Translations under genes and position numbers: made by a program | In this document: piece by piece, positions 1 through 12,480 of the stretch | Layout of the letters: each line of letters begins with the position of its first letter | Position numbering within the stretch: position 1 is the first letter of the stretch | The notes under the pieces: model-generated | What the model saw: only the letters and a program-made list of their open reading frames with translations | Databases searched by the model: none | What the model was told of the DNA's origin: nothing | NCBI RefSeq assembly: GCF_902686445.1 | Contig: NC_062213.1 | Coordinates: 140,266,491 to 140,330,490, forward strand | Direction of reading: 5' to 3' | Length of the DNA stretch: 64,000 nucleotides | DNA from: Sciurus carolinensis | Taxonomy: Eukaryota; Chordata; Mammalia; Rodentia; Sciuridae

Positions 1-1808
1 CCAAACAACTCCAAAAACATCATTGGATGCTTTCACTCAATTGGGTGAGGCAAGAGTCAGTGCCTGGGGGGAGCAATGCTGAGGCCCAAACTTCCGACTT
101 TAGACTAGAGTTCCTCTTCTTCTACCTGCCCTCAATTTTACATTTTTAAGAGTATCAATGTAACAAGGGAAATAACTTTGACATCTCAGGTGGATGTCAA
201 CCCCATCTTAGGAAGATATTTTGTGCTTTAAACAAGTGAAAGTGCTTCATTTTTCTTATTGAATGATTTGACACTCCTTCCCAGACCTGTGTGTGCTTGA
301 GTGCTTGCATATTTGTGCCAACAACAATGGGTATCAAATAAATGATCATATTGATAGATTAATAGGCATGACTATTTTTATCACTTAAATGTGATCATTT
401 AAATGTTCATCCTGAAAATTCCTGCCCCTAATTGACAATGATCTCTTCTACCATGATACCTGATTCTTATAAATTGCTTTAAGTGAAGTCAATGTTAAAG
501 ATTAAGATCTGGGTTAGGATAAACAATGTAGCCTGCTACAATCTATTGGAGATAAACAAAATATCACAAGAGAAAAGAACATTCAAATCACTAGAGTTAC
601 TGAGCAAAATAAATAAATGTTCTCCCCAAAGGTCATGAGCTCAGGCTAAGATTTCTCTTTCAACATGTTTCCTCTACCTGATTATAAAACGTAGGCTTTT
701 AAATTTTGTTTTACCTTTCTTTCTACAGATAATCAAGCATTACACTCTATACTGTCAAACTAAAGAGTGTTATCAAAGTATGATTTCTTCTTTTTAATTT
801 ATGCTCAAGTATTAGGCATTTCCTTATGATTTCCCTGTTAGTGTCACTTGGACATCAACACCTTAAAAATAAAACTATCTTTCAACCTCAAAGTCAATCC
901 CCCAAAATACATACAAGACACCTGACATCACAGGCATGACAAATATAGCAAGGAAAAAAGCATTCACTTACAATCTTCCTTTGGCTTTTGTTTGCCATGG
1001 GCCTTTGAATCATTCTTAACTTTTTTGAATATGAAATTTTAATTCTGAGTTCCAATTTCTTAAACACTAGTAAATGAAAGGAGGAATTCAATATCTTGGT
1101 TTTATATAAACTTTGCCTTTCCAAACACACTCCCAAAATTACAGAAAACATCACCACATTAGGATAAAAATATCAGCACAGAATTTAAAAACACTACCCC
1201 TAAGATCAAGCAAGTATTTTTAATTAGTAGCATTTATATTCCACAACACTGACTAGTTCTGCCTATTTTCTACAAGAGCCAATTCTTAATAGTCACTGAA
1301 ATACTTGGATGATAGTGTGCCTTAGTTGATATTCTATATCCATGCTATTCTATATATTGGTAGCAACTAATACCTTTTCACAATTCAGAAAATTTTGGAC
1401 CATTTTCAAAGACTCGACTTCTACTTAAAAGAGTGAGAATAAATTCAGCTTTTATGAAAATATCCAAATTGTGAAAGAATTTAAATGTGTGCTCAACATT
1501 TTTGTATTCTGTGGTAATTATGTAATAATCATGAAAAAGGAGCAGATGGAAAATCTTCCATAGAGCAAAGTACTTCTAGTTTAGGCCTGTAGGATTCCTG
1601 TAGATTAAGATATCACGGTGAACTCAGCACTAAAGACTATCAAGAACACAAGGCAGGAAACCACCTTGAACATCAAGCGGCAGGTTTAGATTCCTCCAAT
1701 GGTGTCTGATACTGGAATAGTTAGATGCATACAGAGAATTAAAGGATGTAATTTTAAAGACCAAAGAAAAGAATCTATAAGGCTAAAAAAATTAAATATT
1801 TAGGAATT
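1..1808. other. unclassified AT-rich non-coding DNA
   Basis: No repeat family or gene is recognisable here. The only long frame is an 87-codon one on the minus strand (894-1157), with no conserved motif and lysine/leucine-rich AT composition, so I treat it as chance. It may hold diverged repeats that cannot be recognised by eye. Confidence 0.6.
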
Positions 1809-2161
1809 GTCACAGTCCTCCTGAGCTGCTATAACAAAATACTCTAGATAATTTATAAAAGAAAGATATTTATAGTTCACAGTTCTAGAGGCTGGGAAGT
1901 CTAAGATTAAGGAACCAGCATCTTCTAGAGAAAGAAAGTTCTGCTTCAAAGACAACAGTTTCCTGCTATTTCTGCACATTGTGGAAAGGATAAACAAGGC
2001 TTCTTAGGATTCTTTAATAAAGGTACTAATTTAATTAATGAGAAGTGTGATCCCTAATGACCTAATCACTTCCCAAATTCCAGACCTCTTAACCCTACCA
2101 TATTGGGTACTGGATTTCAACATATGAATTTTGGAAGAACATGAGCATTCAAATAATAGCA
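1809..2161 (-). mobile_element. MLT1-like (ERVL-MaLR) solo LTR
   Basis: Read on the minus strand, this follows the layout of a MaLR LTR from end to end. It has a 5' part with CATATGTTGAAATCC-type sequence (complement near 2116-2132) and a middle with a TGACCTAATCA complement near 2058-2068. The 3' part reads CCCAGCCTCTAGAACTGTGA, followed by a TATAAAT/ATAAA signal, and it ends TTTTGTTATAGCAGCTC. The copy looks nearly full length at about 350 bp. No internal retroviral sequence adjoins it, so it is a solo LTR. No clear TSD was found. The subfamily is uncertain. Confidence 0.7.
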
Positions 2162-2419
2162 TTATGAAATATATAGTCAACATCGTAAAATAAAATCTAC
2201 CATAGGTAGAGTAAAAAGACTGAGGACAAATTAGGAAAATAAACTTAACTAATAAAATAACTAGTAACTAATCAAGACAATAAATAATCAAGAGTTTATA
2301 TATCAAAGTACATTATAGTCTTGTATGAAATTGTTACAAAAAACATTATTTTATAAAATTAATATGCCTTAATAATTGTAATAAAAAGGTAAGACTACAT
2401 AAACCAAAAACTTTCAGCA

Positions 2420-2720
2420 AAAGTCATGAATAGGAAACTGACTCAACAAAATTTTTAAAAAATGACTATATCTATTTGAAAAGCTACTCAACCATGTAAG
2501 AAATAAGATCGTGAAATTAAAATAATATAATAATGATAATAATAGCAAATGTTGGTGAGGAAATACAAACTGTGTTTGCTACTATCGGGGCTGTAAACTG
2601 ATTCAGTTATTTTGGAAACAACTTGGTAGCAATTAATTTAATGCATAGATATATTAAAACCCATAATTTAACTTCTGTGTATGTACTTTCTTGGCACTCA
2701 CACATAGGTATACTAGCAGA
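2420..2720 (+). mobile_element. old L1 (L1M-type) ORF2 3'-end relic
   Basis: The order of phrases matches the end of an ancient mammalian L1: 'aataatagcaaatgttggtg', then 'ggctgtaaactgattcagtt', then an 'acttctgtgtatgtactttc' segment followed by 'cacataggtatac'. Divergence is heavy and there is no open frame. The interval 2162-2419 may be part of the same element, but I cannot show it. Confidence 0.5.
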
Positions 2721-2785
2721 CTAATGACTTTAAGCTTTCATTTGAGGTAGTGATAAGGGTCATACCTTGTGCTTCTATAGATTTC

Positions 2786-2916
2786 TCTCGTCCTCTCTCC
2801 TTTTTGTCTTCCAATCTCTTTTCCTCTCTCCCTCCCTTCTTATTTCACTTCCTTCTTCCTTCCCTCTCCTCTTTATCCCTTTACTCAAATTTTTTTTTCC
2901 TTTCTTTTCATCCTAT
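2786..2916. repeat. pyrimidine-rich (CT/TTCC) low-complexity tract
   Basis: About 130 bases are almost entirely C and T on the plus strand, with irregular TCC, CTTC and CTCC units. The tract ends in a T run shortly before the B1-dID SINE. The 115-codon frame that crosses it (from 2750) is an artefact of the tract plus the SINE. Confidence 0.85.
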
Positions 2917-2921
2917 CAAAC

Positions 2922-3157
2922 CAGGCCATTCTAGCCAGGCATGCTGGCACACACCTGTATTCCCAGTGGCTCGGGATGCCAAGGCAGGAGAATTAGGATT
3001 TCAAAGCCAGCCTCAGCAAAAGCGAGACACTAAGCAACTCAGTGAGACCCTGTCTCTAAACAAAATACAAAATAGGACTGGGCATGTGGCTCAATGACTG
3101 AGTGCCCCTGAGTTCAAATCCCAGTAACACACCCTTCTTCCCAAAACAGGCCATTCT
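2922..3157 (+). mobile_element. B1-dID composite SINE with 11-bp TSD
   Basis: The B1-like (7SL-derived) head runs from 2934 (GCCAGGCATGCTGGCACAC) through CCCAGTGGCTCGGGATGCC and ends with the GAGACCCTGTCTC motif near 3045. A short A-rich linker follows. The ID-like tail is at about 3075-3130, with a GTGGCTCAATG box-A-like part and a GAGTTCAAATCCC box-B-like part. The 11-bp direct repeat CAGGCCATTCT flanks it at 2922-2932 and 3147-3157. This composite family is typical of squirrels (also found in dormice). Confidence 0.88.
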
Positions 3158-4284
3158 GCGTGATCGTTTAATTTTCAGGATTAGAGGGTTTGTGCATTTG
3201 CCCTCCCCTGAATAGCTGGTAAGGTGGAGAGCACAGACTGCTCCACATCCATGGTTTTATATACATGTCCTGAGCATAGTGTCTGGAATGAATGACAAAG
3301 GCACACAGTTCCCTTTTGTTATGTGAAATTATGCCATACACCTGTCCATTTATCCACATGATCCCCACTATCAGAAAATATTTACAAGCTTTATTTGCGA
3401 AAGGTCTTATTTTAGAATACAAGTTGATTTAGTCCTAAAAACAGTAAAGAACCACTAGAAGCTCCCTTAACTTCAGACTGTGATAAAACAGTGTGAACAC
3501 TCTTGACTTCACAAAGTGTTAATATCAAACTCTTAAAATATGAAAGCCATGTTGTAAACTATTGTAACAACTTTGGCCTCCTTTGCTAACATTTTCTTTT
3601 CTGCTTCAGACATAGAAATTCACTGTAGGCAGGTGATCACCCTGTGTAAAAAGCAGCCTCTACATCACCCAGCAAAAGAAACTGATGGTTAAACTTCTGA
3701 ATATAAGCTACTGAATGGAAACACTTTTGTGTCAAATTTACCCCAATAAACAGAAGGAAATATAATTTAAAAGTTCGAAGTATGTTTTGGCAATATCTAG
3801 TTTCAAGGGAAAACAAATATGGAATAGTTTAAAATCTGCAAAGTTGAATTAAAATAGAACATGGCACAAAGCCTATAAAGCAAACTGCTGTCCTCCTATG
3901 GAAGGCAATCTATTAGGTTCTTCTTAGATTCTACATTAATAAGGACATTTTAAAAGATTCTACATTAATAAAGACATTTCCCTATAGTTGTTTTCAACTC
4001 CCAATCCCATAAAAAATGGTATAATATTTTTGTTAACATTTTATAAATATATGCATTTAACTTTCATTTTTAATTAAGTTTAAAATCATTTTAAACAAAA
4101 ATTATTATTTTCTAAGTATTTCCGGTAGCATGACTGATCTGTGCTTTGTGTTCCTATTACACATGATATAGGAAACTAGTATAACCCATTGAATGGTCTG
4201 TTCGACTCAGTGTAAAAAACAGACACAATAATCTACAAACCACAAATTTGAGATAGAAATCTCAAAAGAAAAAAAACTTAATAA
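3158..4284. other. unclassified non-coding DNA
   Basis: No gene and no recognisable interspersed repeat, apart from a local 25-bp tandem duplication at 3926-3979 listed separately. The minus-strand frame at 3168-3422 (84 codons) has no family features. Confidence 0.55.
3926..3979. repeat. 25-bp near-perfect direct duplication (29-bp period)
   Basis: AGATTCTACATTAATAAGGA plus CATTT at 3926-3950 recurs at 3955-3979 with one substitution (G to A), separated by TAAA. It is a small local duplication with no coding role. Confidence 0.9.
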
Positions 4285-4286
4285 AG

Positions 4287-4425
4287 ACCCAGCTGTGCCA
4301 TTTACTGGTTGTATAACTTAGGACCTTATTTTTCTTATTTATAACACAGAGACAGGATACCTACCAAACTTACTATCACCTAAGAAGAATTAATTGGGAA
4401 AATTGTGTAAAAGAATTGGCAGTGT
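4287..4425 (+). mobile_element. MIR SINE relic
   Basis: The run CTGTGCCATTTACTGGTTGT, 'ataacttaggaccttatttt', 'acacagagacaggatacctacc' follows the MIR core (tRNA-derived, mammal-wide), with typical heavy divergence. Confidence 0.6.
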
Positions 4426-4739
4426 ATGTTGCATAGGTAGCTGCAGATAAAAATTACCACTGTATTTCTCCATACTTTCTGTTAGATAAGTAATAAGTCT
4501 AGGTTAAGGACAAATAATTATATTTTCACAATCCTAACAAATATTTATTAGTACATAGTCAGTATTCAGAAAAAGTTTGGTGAATAAATGCTTTTAAATT
4601 GACTCTAACAAATGTTTTATAGAAGTAAATTTATTAAAATGCAATTCAACATTAAATTCTAAAATGGAATATAATTGCATTTGGACTTCTTATACATTGT
4701 CATTCAATTATTTAGTTTTTTGAAATCTGTAAGAATTTC

Positions 4740-4947
4740 TTAAAGTAGAAAGAGCAAATGTCCTTAGAATCATACTCAACTACTGAAGCATCTTGGCTAT
4801 GTTCTTCAATTCCGAGCTTCGGTTTTTTTTCCCTGGTGTAATGGTGTATATTTCTCCAGGTGTGACATTGGGTAAATGAGATTAGGTATGTAAAGCATCT
4901 AGTCCAGTACTTGGCATGTAGTATTTGCTGAATACATATCAACAAAC
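4740..4947 (+). mobile_element. MIR SINE relic
   Basis: The 3' half is clearest: 'gtaaagcatctagtccagta', then CTTGGCATGTAGTATTTGCT, then GAATAC. This corresponds to the MIR end ('cagtgcctggcacatagtag...'). The upstream part (4740-4850) is weaker. The 84-codon minus-strand frame over it is a shadow. Confidence 0.6.
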
Positions 4948-5023
4948 CCACCGTCACTACTTCCATGCTGATCTAATAATTTAGAAACCAATTCATCTCT
5001 ACAAAACATAAAAACTCTCTGTA

Positions 5024-5204
5024 AACTGAGTCTGATAGCACATGCCTACGATCCCAGCTACTGGGGAGGCTGAATCAGGAGAACCCATGTTGGAGGTCAG
5101 TCTGGGCAATTAAGTGAGAACCTCACTCAAAATGAAAAATTAAAAAAGTACTAGGGACATAACTCAGTGGTAGAGCACCCCCAAGTTCAATATGCAGCAT
5201 GGGG
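5024..5204 (+). mobile_element. B1-dID composite SINE
   Basis: The B1 head is at 5024-5143 (ATAGCACATGCCTACGATCC, CAGCTACTGGGGAGGCTGA). An A-rich linker follows, then the ID-like tail at about 5147-5200 (ACATAACTCAGTGGTAGAGC ... CAAGTTCAA). It is more diverged than the copy at 2.9 kb, and no clear TSD was seen. Confidence 0.85.
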
Positions 5205-5246
5205 CTGGTTAGCAGGAGCTATCTATAACAGAAAAACCAGATCTAT

Positions 5247-5284
5247 CAATAAATTAAACAATAAATCTAACAATAAATTAAACA
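5247..5284. repeat. 24-bp period AT-rich tandem repeat
   Basis: CAATAAATTAAACA occurs at 5247-5260 and 5271-5284 with a related CAATAAATC unit between. It lies just downstream of the SINE. Confidence 0.75.
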
Positions 5285-5559
5285 GGAAAATTGAACTGAA
5301 TAAATCTTCATGGCATAACCAGAAAATGAGTTGATTTATGTCAATGACTCTCATATTTGCATTTCTACCCCAAAGTGATCCCCAGATCAGCACATCCAAT
5401 TATTTGTCAACTCTGTTTTAGAAAGTGACACATGATTTACACAAATCCACGCCCTAAATTCTCAAAACTTGTTTTTTCATTTCCCTTGTTTTCCCTGTTT
5501 CTATGAATAGCAGGAAAAAATCCAAGTGGGCAAACCAACATTTTTTAAAATCATCAACT

Positions 5560-6335
5560 CCTACCTTTCCAGATGAATGTTCTATCCCAACCATCTTGAC
5601 ATGGCTGATTTTTTTTCTTTTAAATATCTTTCACATTCATCTGCTTCTCCTCATCTCCATCACCACCACCTTTGTGCAAGCTTTTATCAAGGCACAAATG
5701 GACAAGTGCAGTAGCCTCTCAACTTGTCTATCATTACCCATTCTGCTCCTTTTCCAACTTAGTCTCCAAAACTGTGATGATCGCAGACAAATAGAAAATG
5801 CTGTGTGATGCACTTGTTTAAAATGTTAGAGCTGTATCCATTGGCATGGTCCACCAGCCCCTATGTTATCTGCTAGGGCCCCATATAACTCTGTAGCAAT
5901 ATCTTCCATCACTTACCCACATATCCTCTTACTCGCCTCTGTTCACAACTAATTATTCAAAAGTACCACATCTTCATTGCCACAGGAATTGCCTGCATCA
6001 GCCTGGGAGGCTCTCTCACTTCCAACACTCTCCTTTCCATCTTACTAAATCATACTCAGGCTTCAGAGTTTAGCAAAAACTTTATATCTTCAGAAAAACG
6101 TGAGATTCTGCCAAATTAAATCATTCCCTGGCTTGTTTTCTCAAGTCCCTCTACTTTTCTTTTGTAGGACACATCCCAATTTCTATTTACATATCTGTGC
6201 ATTATTTGATTAAGTTCTCTCTCTCTTTCATTTAGACCAGAAACTTTTTCAGACTCTTCAACTCACTCCTTCATTCTTGTTAGGGTCTCCACACTGACAT
6301 ATCACAGATGCCAAATGGCTACTAAAGAAATTAAC
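5560..6335 (+). mobile_element. L2 LINE relic, long 3' portion
   Basis: The order of segments matches the L2 3' third. First comes 'gcagtagcctctcaacttgt' near 5710, then the 'cattggcatggtccaccagc' region, and 'ttccaacactctcctttcca' near 6019. The 'gtagg...acatctgtgcattat' part follows, and the end is CAGAAACTTTTTCAGACTCT with 'gccaaatggctactaaagaa'. Several short frames overlap it but all are broken. L2 has long been inactive in placental mammals. Confidence 0.65.
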
Positions 6336-8130
6336 AACAGAAGAGTGCAAACTAAGCTGAGGACTTCATTTTTCTTCTTCCATCATTTCTCACCCTGATA
6401 TCCCTACCTCATAAAACATGGGTGATTTTTGTGTTAATTTTTGTTTTTCAGAGAATAGAAATGAGAGCAGAATCTTGGAGTTTTGATGGAAATGTTTTTG
6501 TTGAAATGAGATCTGTATGCAATTTTAATAATTATAGCTACTAGGGTAAACAAAAATTAAAGCAAGAGAATCTGCTTTGGTTTTTACAGCTAGCTTTTCT
6601 CTGTTTTTCCATTTTGCATGTGCCATTTTTTAGGTACCAATAATATGGTCTGTGGAGAAGGATAGTGCACAAAGTATAGATGAATAGCCGGGAGGCTCAT
6701 CTATCCTCTACCAGGGAAAGAAACAGGAGCTGCTTCCTATTATCAAAAGGTCAAGGAAGGGTCCAAAAAGGAATATAGAAATGAGCTTTTCTTGTATGAA
6801 CAGGGTCAGGGATCAGTCTCCAAAGAACAGGAAAGCCAGCCTGGTCATTTAGAGTGGAAATGGGAATGAAGAAGTTGGTTTCATCTCAGGAGTCAATTCT
6901 GAACTATTAAGAGTGGCTTCTTAGAAATCTGTATTGACGATTTTGACACCACATCTGGGCCAAAGAGCCAAGTGTGCTGTCATCTATTAGTGAGAAGCAG
7001 TGGAAGATGGGATTAGTCTTCTATTCATTCACATTTTAGGATTAAGAAATATATTTCTTTGAAATAAGTGCTTACAAAATCTGTTCCTAACCTGGGCTAG
7101 GCATGCTGTCCATCACTCCTGATTAACAATTTGGAAATTGGCCTGAGAACTGTAGATATAGAAATTCTAAGTGGTTTCAACCAAGATATTTATGAGATCT
7201 CATGACAGGGTTAGGAGAATTTTTATTCTAGAGCCTTCTTTTAATCAATAAATATATTCTCATTTTAAATTCACAACTCGTAATGTAAAAATACCTGAAC
7301 ATGTTTAATAAGATCAATTAAATATTTAGCTTGACATTGTCAACAGGAAATGAAACGTTTGCATAGATACAAGCCCTGCTATTTTGCCATTCTAATATGT
7401 TTCTCTGCGTTCAATTTTCTGGTCTCACTTATGCCACAGTAAATACCTCTGGAGACAATGTCCAGCCTGGCTACCTTTAGGGAAAGGAGAAAAGTGAATA
7501 TGCCCAGTTTGCATTATTTATTTTTTTCTTATCATGAAATTGAAGCTCAGATTTCTTTATCAGTATTTGTTGAAATATACATTAAAGGGCTTACTAATAT
7601 TTATTTCCACCATCAGTTGTCAGTGTGACATAAAGTGTGCAATTAATGCCTAAAGATTCTCTGTGTCAACTCAGAAAATACACACGTATTGTTTATAAAC
7701 ACATTTTTCTCCCTTCTGCTGCTCTTGTCTTACCTCTGCTTTAAAATACATAAGTTGATTAGGGTTGTGTGGGTGGAGTAATATCTGCCATGCCAAACCA
7801 CCTACAGGCTGTAATATATCACCCATGTCTCTGGGGGATCTAACTCACTAATTACTTCTCTAGAAATATACAAGAGGTCACTTGCCTGCCACCTTTCATC
7901 ATTACTTACCCACCAACAAGAGCTTTAAAATGATTCTAAAGATATGAGATGAAAATGAGTGAGAAACATTTATAAAACCTGGAAGCCAGGTAAAAGCTCA
8001 AATCACAGTTCATCTGGATGCAGTAAATACTGCAGGAAATTATTTGAAAAACACAGTAGTCAGAAAGAAGAGTTCAACTGGGAGGAGAAACAGGAGGTTC
8101 CCCTGTCACTTCTTAAAAACATATAAGATT
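6336..8130. other. unclassified non-coding DNA
   Basis: Nothing recognisable: no frame above 60 codons of any interest, no SINE, no simple repeat. It could contain unrecognised old repeats. Confidence 0.5.
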
Positions 8131-8134
8131 GAAT

Positions 8135-8217
8135 TTATATATATATACACATATATATACATGACATACATAAAGATATATAGATATGCAAAAATATGTG
8201 TGTATACACACATATAA
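8135..8217. repeat. TA/CA-rich alternating low-complexity tract
   Basis: Stretches of TATATATATA, CACATATATATACATG and GTGTGTATACACACATATA, which are partly self-complementary. This is a decayed dinucleotide microsatellite. Confidence 0.8.
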
Positions 8218-11200
8218 ATTTATTTCTTTTTAATCATTTGTGAAACTTCACTACAAACTCTTAATAGCTGCTATGTTTTAAAGTGGTTCTTTATATATAT
8301 TTGTACAAAGATTTTTAAAATCCTTTAAATATAATGCAGTGTGTTACTTTTCCCAATTCTGAACTGGAATGGTACTATAGTTAAGCATGCCCATCTTCAG
8401 TTTTTAGTGCCCAGAAAACTGCTAGCTTTAAAAGCACAAAGGTCAAACAATCCTGCTTCTCAGTCCATCTGTGCTACATCCAGTATCTCTTTCTCCACTC
8501 AGGGCAGAGCCCAGTGCAAGTCTGGAATTGATCTTTAGCTCCACAAATGTCTTTTTTCCCCACTCTTTCAGATATGGGGTGATGTTAGGGGGACAGGGAT
8601 GGCATCAATGTTTTTAAAGGGAGGGAGGAGGGAAGAATTCAGATTTATACAACATGGTGAAATCAAGATATTTAAAATAGAACAGGCTTATCCCTCATTT
8701 TTGGTTAGGAAATAAGGCAGAGATAAAAACTATTTTTGTACATTTGGATACACCTACTGCATTTAATATCAATTTCCTAGATCCAGATTTAGCTTTGTCA
8801 TCATTTGACAGTGCATCTCCCCTTTGATTCTCATATGGAACATGGACACATATTTAGTATGCATGCAACTGTAAGCATGGTTTCATACATTTTCAAAACA
8901 TGTGATAATACATCCAGCCATGCTCTCTGAAGAGGAAGTAACTAGCCAGGATGTTCTGCCCTTATTTCTGGATTTTTACAGGAAACCACCAACCCCTTCC
9001 AGTCCTTACAGCAATAGCTTTAAGATATTCACTGCTAAATACCATGCTTTAGCTGGGACTGCTCTTTGGCTTGTTGAATTTCCTATCATTTTCACCAGTT
9101 CCATAATTATCAACATCATACTTCATAACAAGTGATGTCTATGAGGGTCTAGGAGACATGTAAAGTCACAGCCATCTGGTAGCTTAAAATTACCCCAAAT
9201 TGAATCTAGCAGAGAACATGGAGAAGCCTGATAAAACTTCCAGTCTGGTTTAATCACATTTTAGTTAGGATTAGCCAATATGCCACTAACTGCCAAATAG
9301 ATGGTCCTTAGTCCTTAACATGCTAATTGGTTGACTTCCAGTGGTTTCATTTCATCTTCCAAACATTATTTTTCCCATTATTTCTTCCAGTCAAAATAAA
9401 TAATGTGATAAATGAAAGAAAAAATACTGAGAAAGGAAAAACAAAGGGTACTTTTAAGATATCTGTGAAACTGAAGGGAAAGTTTATATAATGTTGATTA
9501 TTTCAAAAGTCTGGATAAACAATTAACATGAATAATCTTGACTTTTTTCATTTTTCACAGTTAGCAAAGAATAATCACATAAGATTTATCCCTAAAAGAA
9601 GCAGATTATTAAGATATTTAATATGTAGATGAGTTTTATAAATAGATTTAGATAAATTGTTCATAATCACATGATTAAATAATTGAACTTAGGTATTCTT
9701 AGTCTATGGTCTTTAACACCATACAACATGTAAGAATGTTATTTTCCTTGCCTCACATGAATTTAGATTTCAATGAAACTTGAGTGGTTTCATTGTTGAA
9801 ATTATAATCAACAAAGCGAGATTATTCTTATCTATATCACATTCTAGCATCCACAGGAAATGACTGGATTCTATATTACCTCAGTGGTAAAGTTTTTGAG
9901 AGAAAATAACAGAACCCAAAATATCCTTTGAAATAAGCTAATGTGGGCATTTAAGGAAAAGAGACCTTACCTTTTTTAAGTGCTAGAAGTCAAGAGTACT
10001 TTGAAAAGTTTTAGTTGGTTTTCATAAGGCAAATTTCCTGTCTTAACACTTTCCCTGTTGAAAACAGAGAAGCCACAAATGGAAAGAGGGTGCTCCATTA
10101 GTCCACAGTAATTTCCCTTGTACAAATTAATAGGAGGTGGATACGGAAATAGCTCTGAGTTCACCTTCCTGTGGGGGTACCCATGTGAATCTGTGCTTCC
10201 TCCATGAGTAATTGGGTAACAAGTTTAGGGGCAACTACAGACAAAAGAAACTAACTCTGAAGGACAGACTACCCACCCTGATTTTACACACAATAAAATC
10301 ACTTTTCACTTTTCTCTGTTTTGCCATTGTTTCCTTTTTCTTTTAAACAATCACAACCCAAAAGCCCTGCCTTGGGGTATATATTGTAAACCAAATGGAT
10401 CACTGAGTTTTTGGCCCCCGCTTCCATGTTTTTCTCATCCAATATGCTAATATTTCTACAATTCACTAACATGACAAGAACATGCTCCTGGCATTCTTCT
10501 TTTGAGGCAACAGAAAAGAAAAGAAAATTTGAAAGCTGTACTTTATTAGTAAAAATTGCCAAGAAAAGCAATCTATTTGATGATCCCCAAGGATGCACTA
10601 TCATCCCAGAGTTGAAAGTGCATTGACTGTTTCAGAAAAGGGGTAAAAGCCAAGAGACAGAGTTCAGTATCTAGGTCATCACACAATGTTAATAGGAAGC
10701 TCAGGGCTGAAGTGGAAATATACTCGTGCTACCAGTAGAACAATAATCCAGCAGGGTGAGACTCATCTCTCTGCCTCTGTTTGCTTTTCTGTGCCTGCAA
10801 AACTGAAAAAGGAAAGGGTGTCTATTCACTGATAGACAGTTCCCTGACAATATTCTTATAATGTTCACTTCCTGCTTAATAGTCCTCTATCTGAAGTATT
10901 GCATTCTTCCTCTTTATCTTATTCTTGTAAATTTATCGTTGCATTTGAAGAATGTTCACTAACAGAAAACAAAAATTATTTTTCCTATTGACAAAAAAAT
11001 GAAAGAAAAAAAGAAAGAACTCTTTATAGGTCTAGGACTGGTGCTGTTTGATTTCTGCCTCAAGTATCTAGAGTTTCGGATCTCAGGAACACCTAGAGCA
11101 CAGTCTTTGTTTAGCACTAGGGCCATTTCCTCAGCATAGAGAAATGAAATTGTACAGCAAGACTTCCTTCACAAAACACCATTCAGGTGTAATGACAACT

Positions 11201-11429
11201 CCCTTCACTTGGTCATTTATGTTCTGCCCACAAAATCCGCATGTAATCATTTGGGGGACAGAAGTGTGTCAGATGATTTTGGAGGCCCTCAGTTAGGGAC
11301 TATATCTGTGACACATTTTAAAGGGTACGGACAATTGTTAGGAATCTTGCAGATCAATTTTTCTTGCAATGCAAGAACTTTTTTCCCCATATCACTGCCA
11401 AGTAGCTGCCCAGTATCAAGCATTTATGT
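8218..11429. other. unclassified non-coding DNA with chance frames
   Basis: Frames of 60-101 codons occur on both strands (8341-8538, 8902-9135, 9976-10164, 10299-10604, 10411-10626). Two of them overlap in antisense. None shows a domain, signal peptide or low-divergence family match. No interspersed repeat was recognised. Confidence 0.5.
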
Positions 11430-11800
11430 ACTCAATGAACTTTTATTGAAAACTAAGTTTTTAGCAGTTTGCTAAGCACATACAAACATTTTAAAAACCA
11501 TATACATAAGTCTTGCCCTTGGTATTCTCATATTCTAGAAGAAAGACAAACATGTACCCATTATAAGAAGAGTGCTAAAACACAGGTGAAAAAGTGATAA
11601 TTTGTTCTGAGATGCTGGGAGTAGAAGGTGTCATAGAAAAGTCAATAATAGGGTAGCATTTTGAAGGATGAAGAGATTGTTACCAGATAGAGAGGGGACA
11701 AAAGGACATTCTAGGCAAAAAAAAACAAAGCAGTAAAACATCTGAAAGTGTGAACATTCTGGGATTATTAAATTCATGTAGAGACATGAAAAAATTTTCC
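11430..11800 (-). mobile_element. L2 LINE relic
   Basis: On the plus strand it begins CTCAATGAACTTTTATTGAA, the complement of the L2 3' end. It continues in order: 'gcccttggtattctcatatt', 'gaagaaagacaaacatg', 'agagtgctaaaacacagg', and a 'ggacattctaggcaaaaaaa' segment near 11700. That order is that of an L2 read from its 3' end inward. Confidence 0.6.
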
Positions 11801-11930
11801 CTTGGGCTATGCTCTCTAATATGGTAGTCACCAGTCAAATATGGTCATTGAGCACTTGAAATGAAGGTTAATGAAAATTTAAATGTGCCATAAGCACATT
11901 TAATATACACTAGATTTAAAAGACTTAGTA

Positions 11931-12041
11931 TTTTTTATTTTATTTATTTTTTTCTGCGGTGCTGGGGATTGAACCCAGGGCCTTGTACGTGCAAGGCAGG
12001 CACTCTACCAACTGAGCACATCCCCAGCCACTGGTATTTTT
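11931..12041 (-). mobile_element. ID SINE (tRNA-derived), minus strand
   Basis: The body is at 11955-12029. On the plus strand it reads GCTGGGGATTGAACCCAGGG (complement of the box-B end) through CCAACTGAGCACATCCCCAG (complement of the box-A end). The oligo-T run on the left (from 11931) is the A-tail. A roughly 10-bp TSD (GTATTTTTT) flanks it at 11928-11936 and about 12033-12042. ID elements derive from a tRNA-Ala-like / BC1-like RNA. Confidence 0.88.
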
Positions 12042-12089
12042 TTAAAAGATTATAAAGTGTGTTTATAATCATTGCTCCATTAAAAATTA

Positions 12090-12480
12090 CCTTGGAAGTT
12101 TAGTAGTTTAAAACAACTAAAACTTACTATCTCATAGTTTCTATGGTTCAGAAACTGGAGATTAACTCAAAATCCCTACTGAGGTTCATAGAGATATCAG
12201 TCAGGGCTGCAGACATTTCAAGGTTTGAGTGAGGCTGGAAGATTCACTCCCTAGCTGACATATCTTGATGTTGGAAGGACACCTCAGATTCTCAATGGCT
12301 GTTGGTCAGGGACTGAGTTCATTGCCTTATCATCATCTCTCAGAGATAACAGTCTTCATGATATGTTTCTGGTTTTGTCACAGAGTGAGTGATCTAAGAG
12401 AGAGAAGGCAAACAGGAAGCCACATAACCTTTTAGGATGTAGTCTCCATCGTCCAATCCATCATCTTTGTTTTATACTAT
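12090..12480 (-). mobile_element. ancient LTR-like repeat (MLT/MER class)
   Basis: It begins 'ttaccttggaagtttagtag' and continues 'ttaaaacaactaaaacttac', 'tagtttctatggttcagaaa', later 'cttgatgttggaaggac' and 'gaagccacataacctttta'. This is the layout of a common old mammalian LTR read on the minus strand. I cannot name the subfamily. Confidence 0.45.

Noticed and set aside
10299..10626. Pair of antisense-overlapping frames (101 and 71 codons)
   Set aside because: Neither has a recognised motif, and mirrored open frames are common by chance in sequence with few TA-stop patterns.
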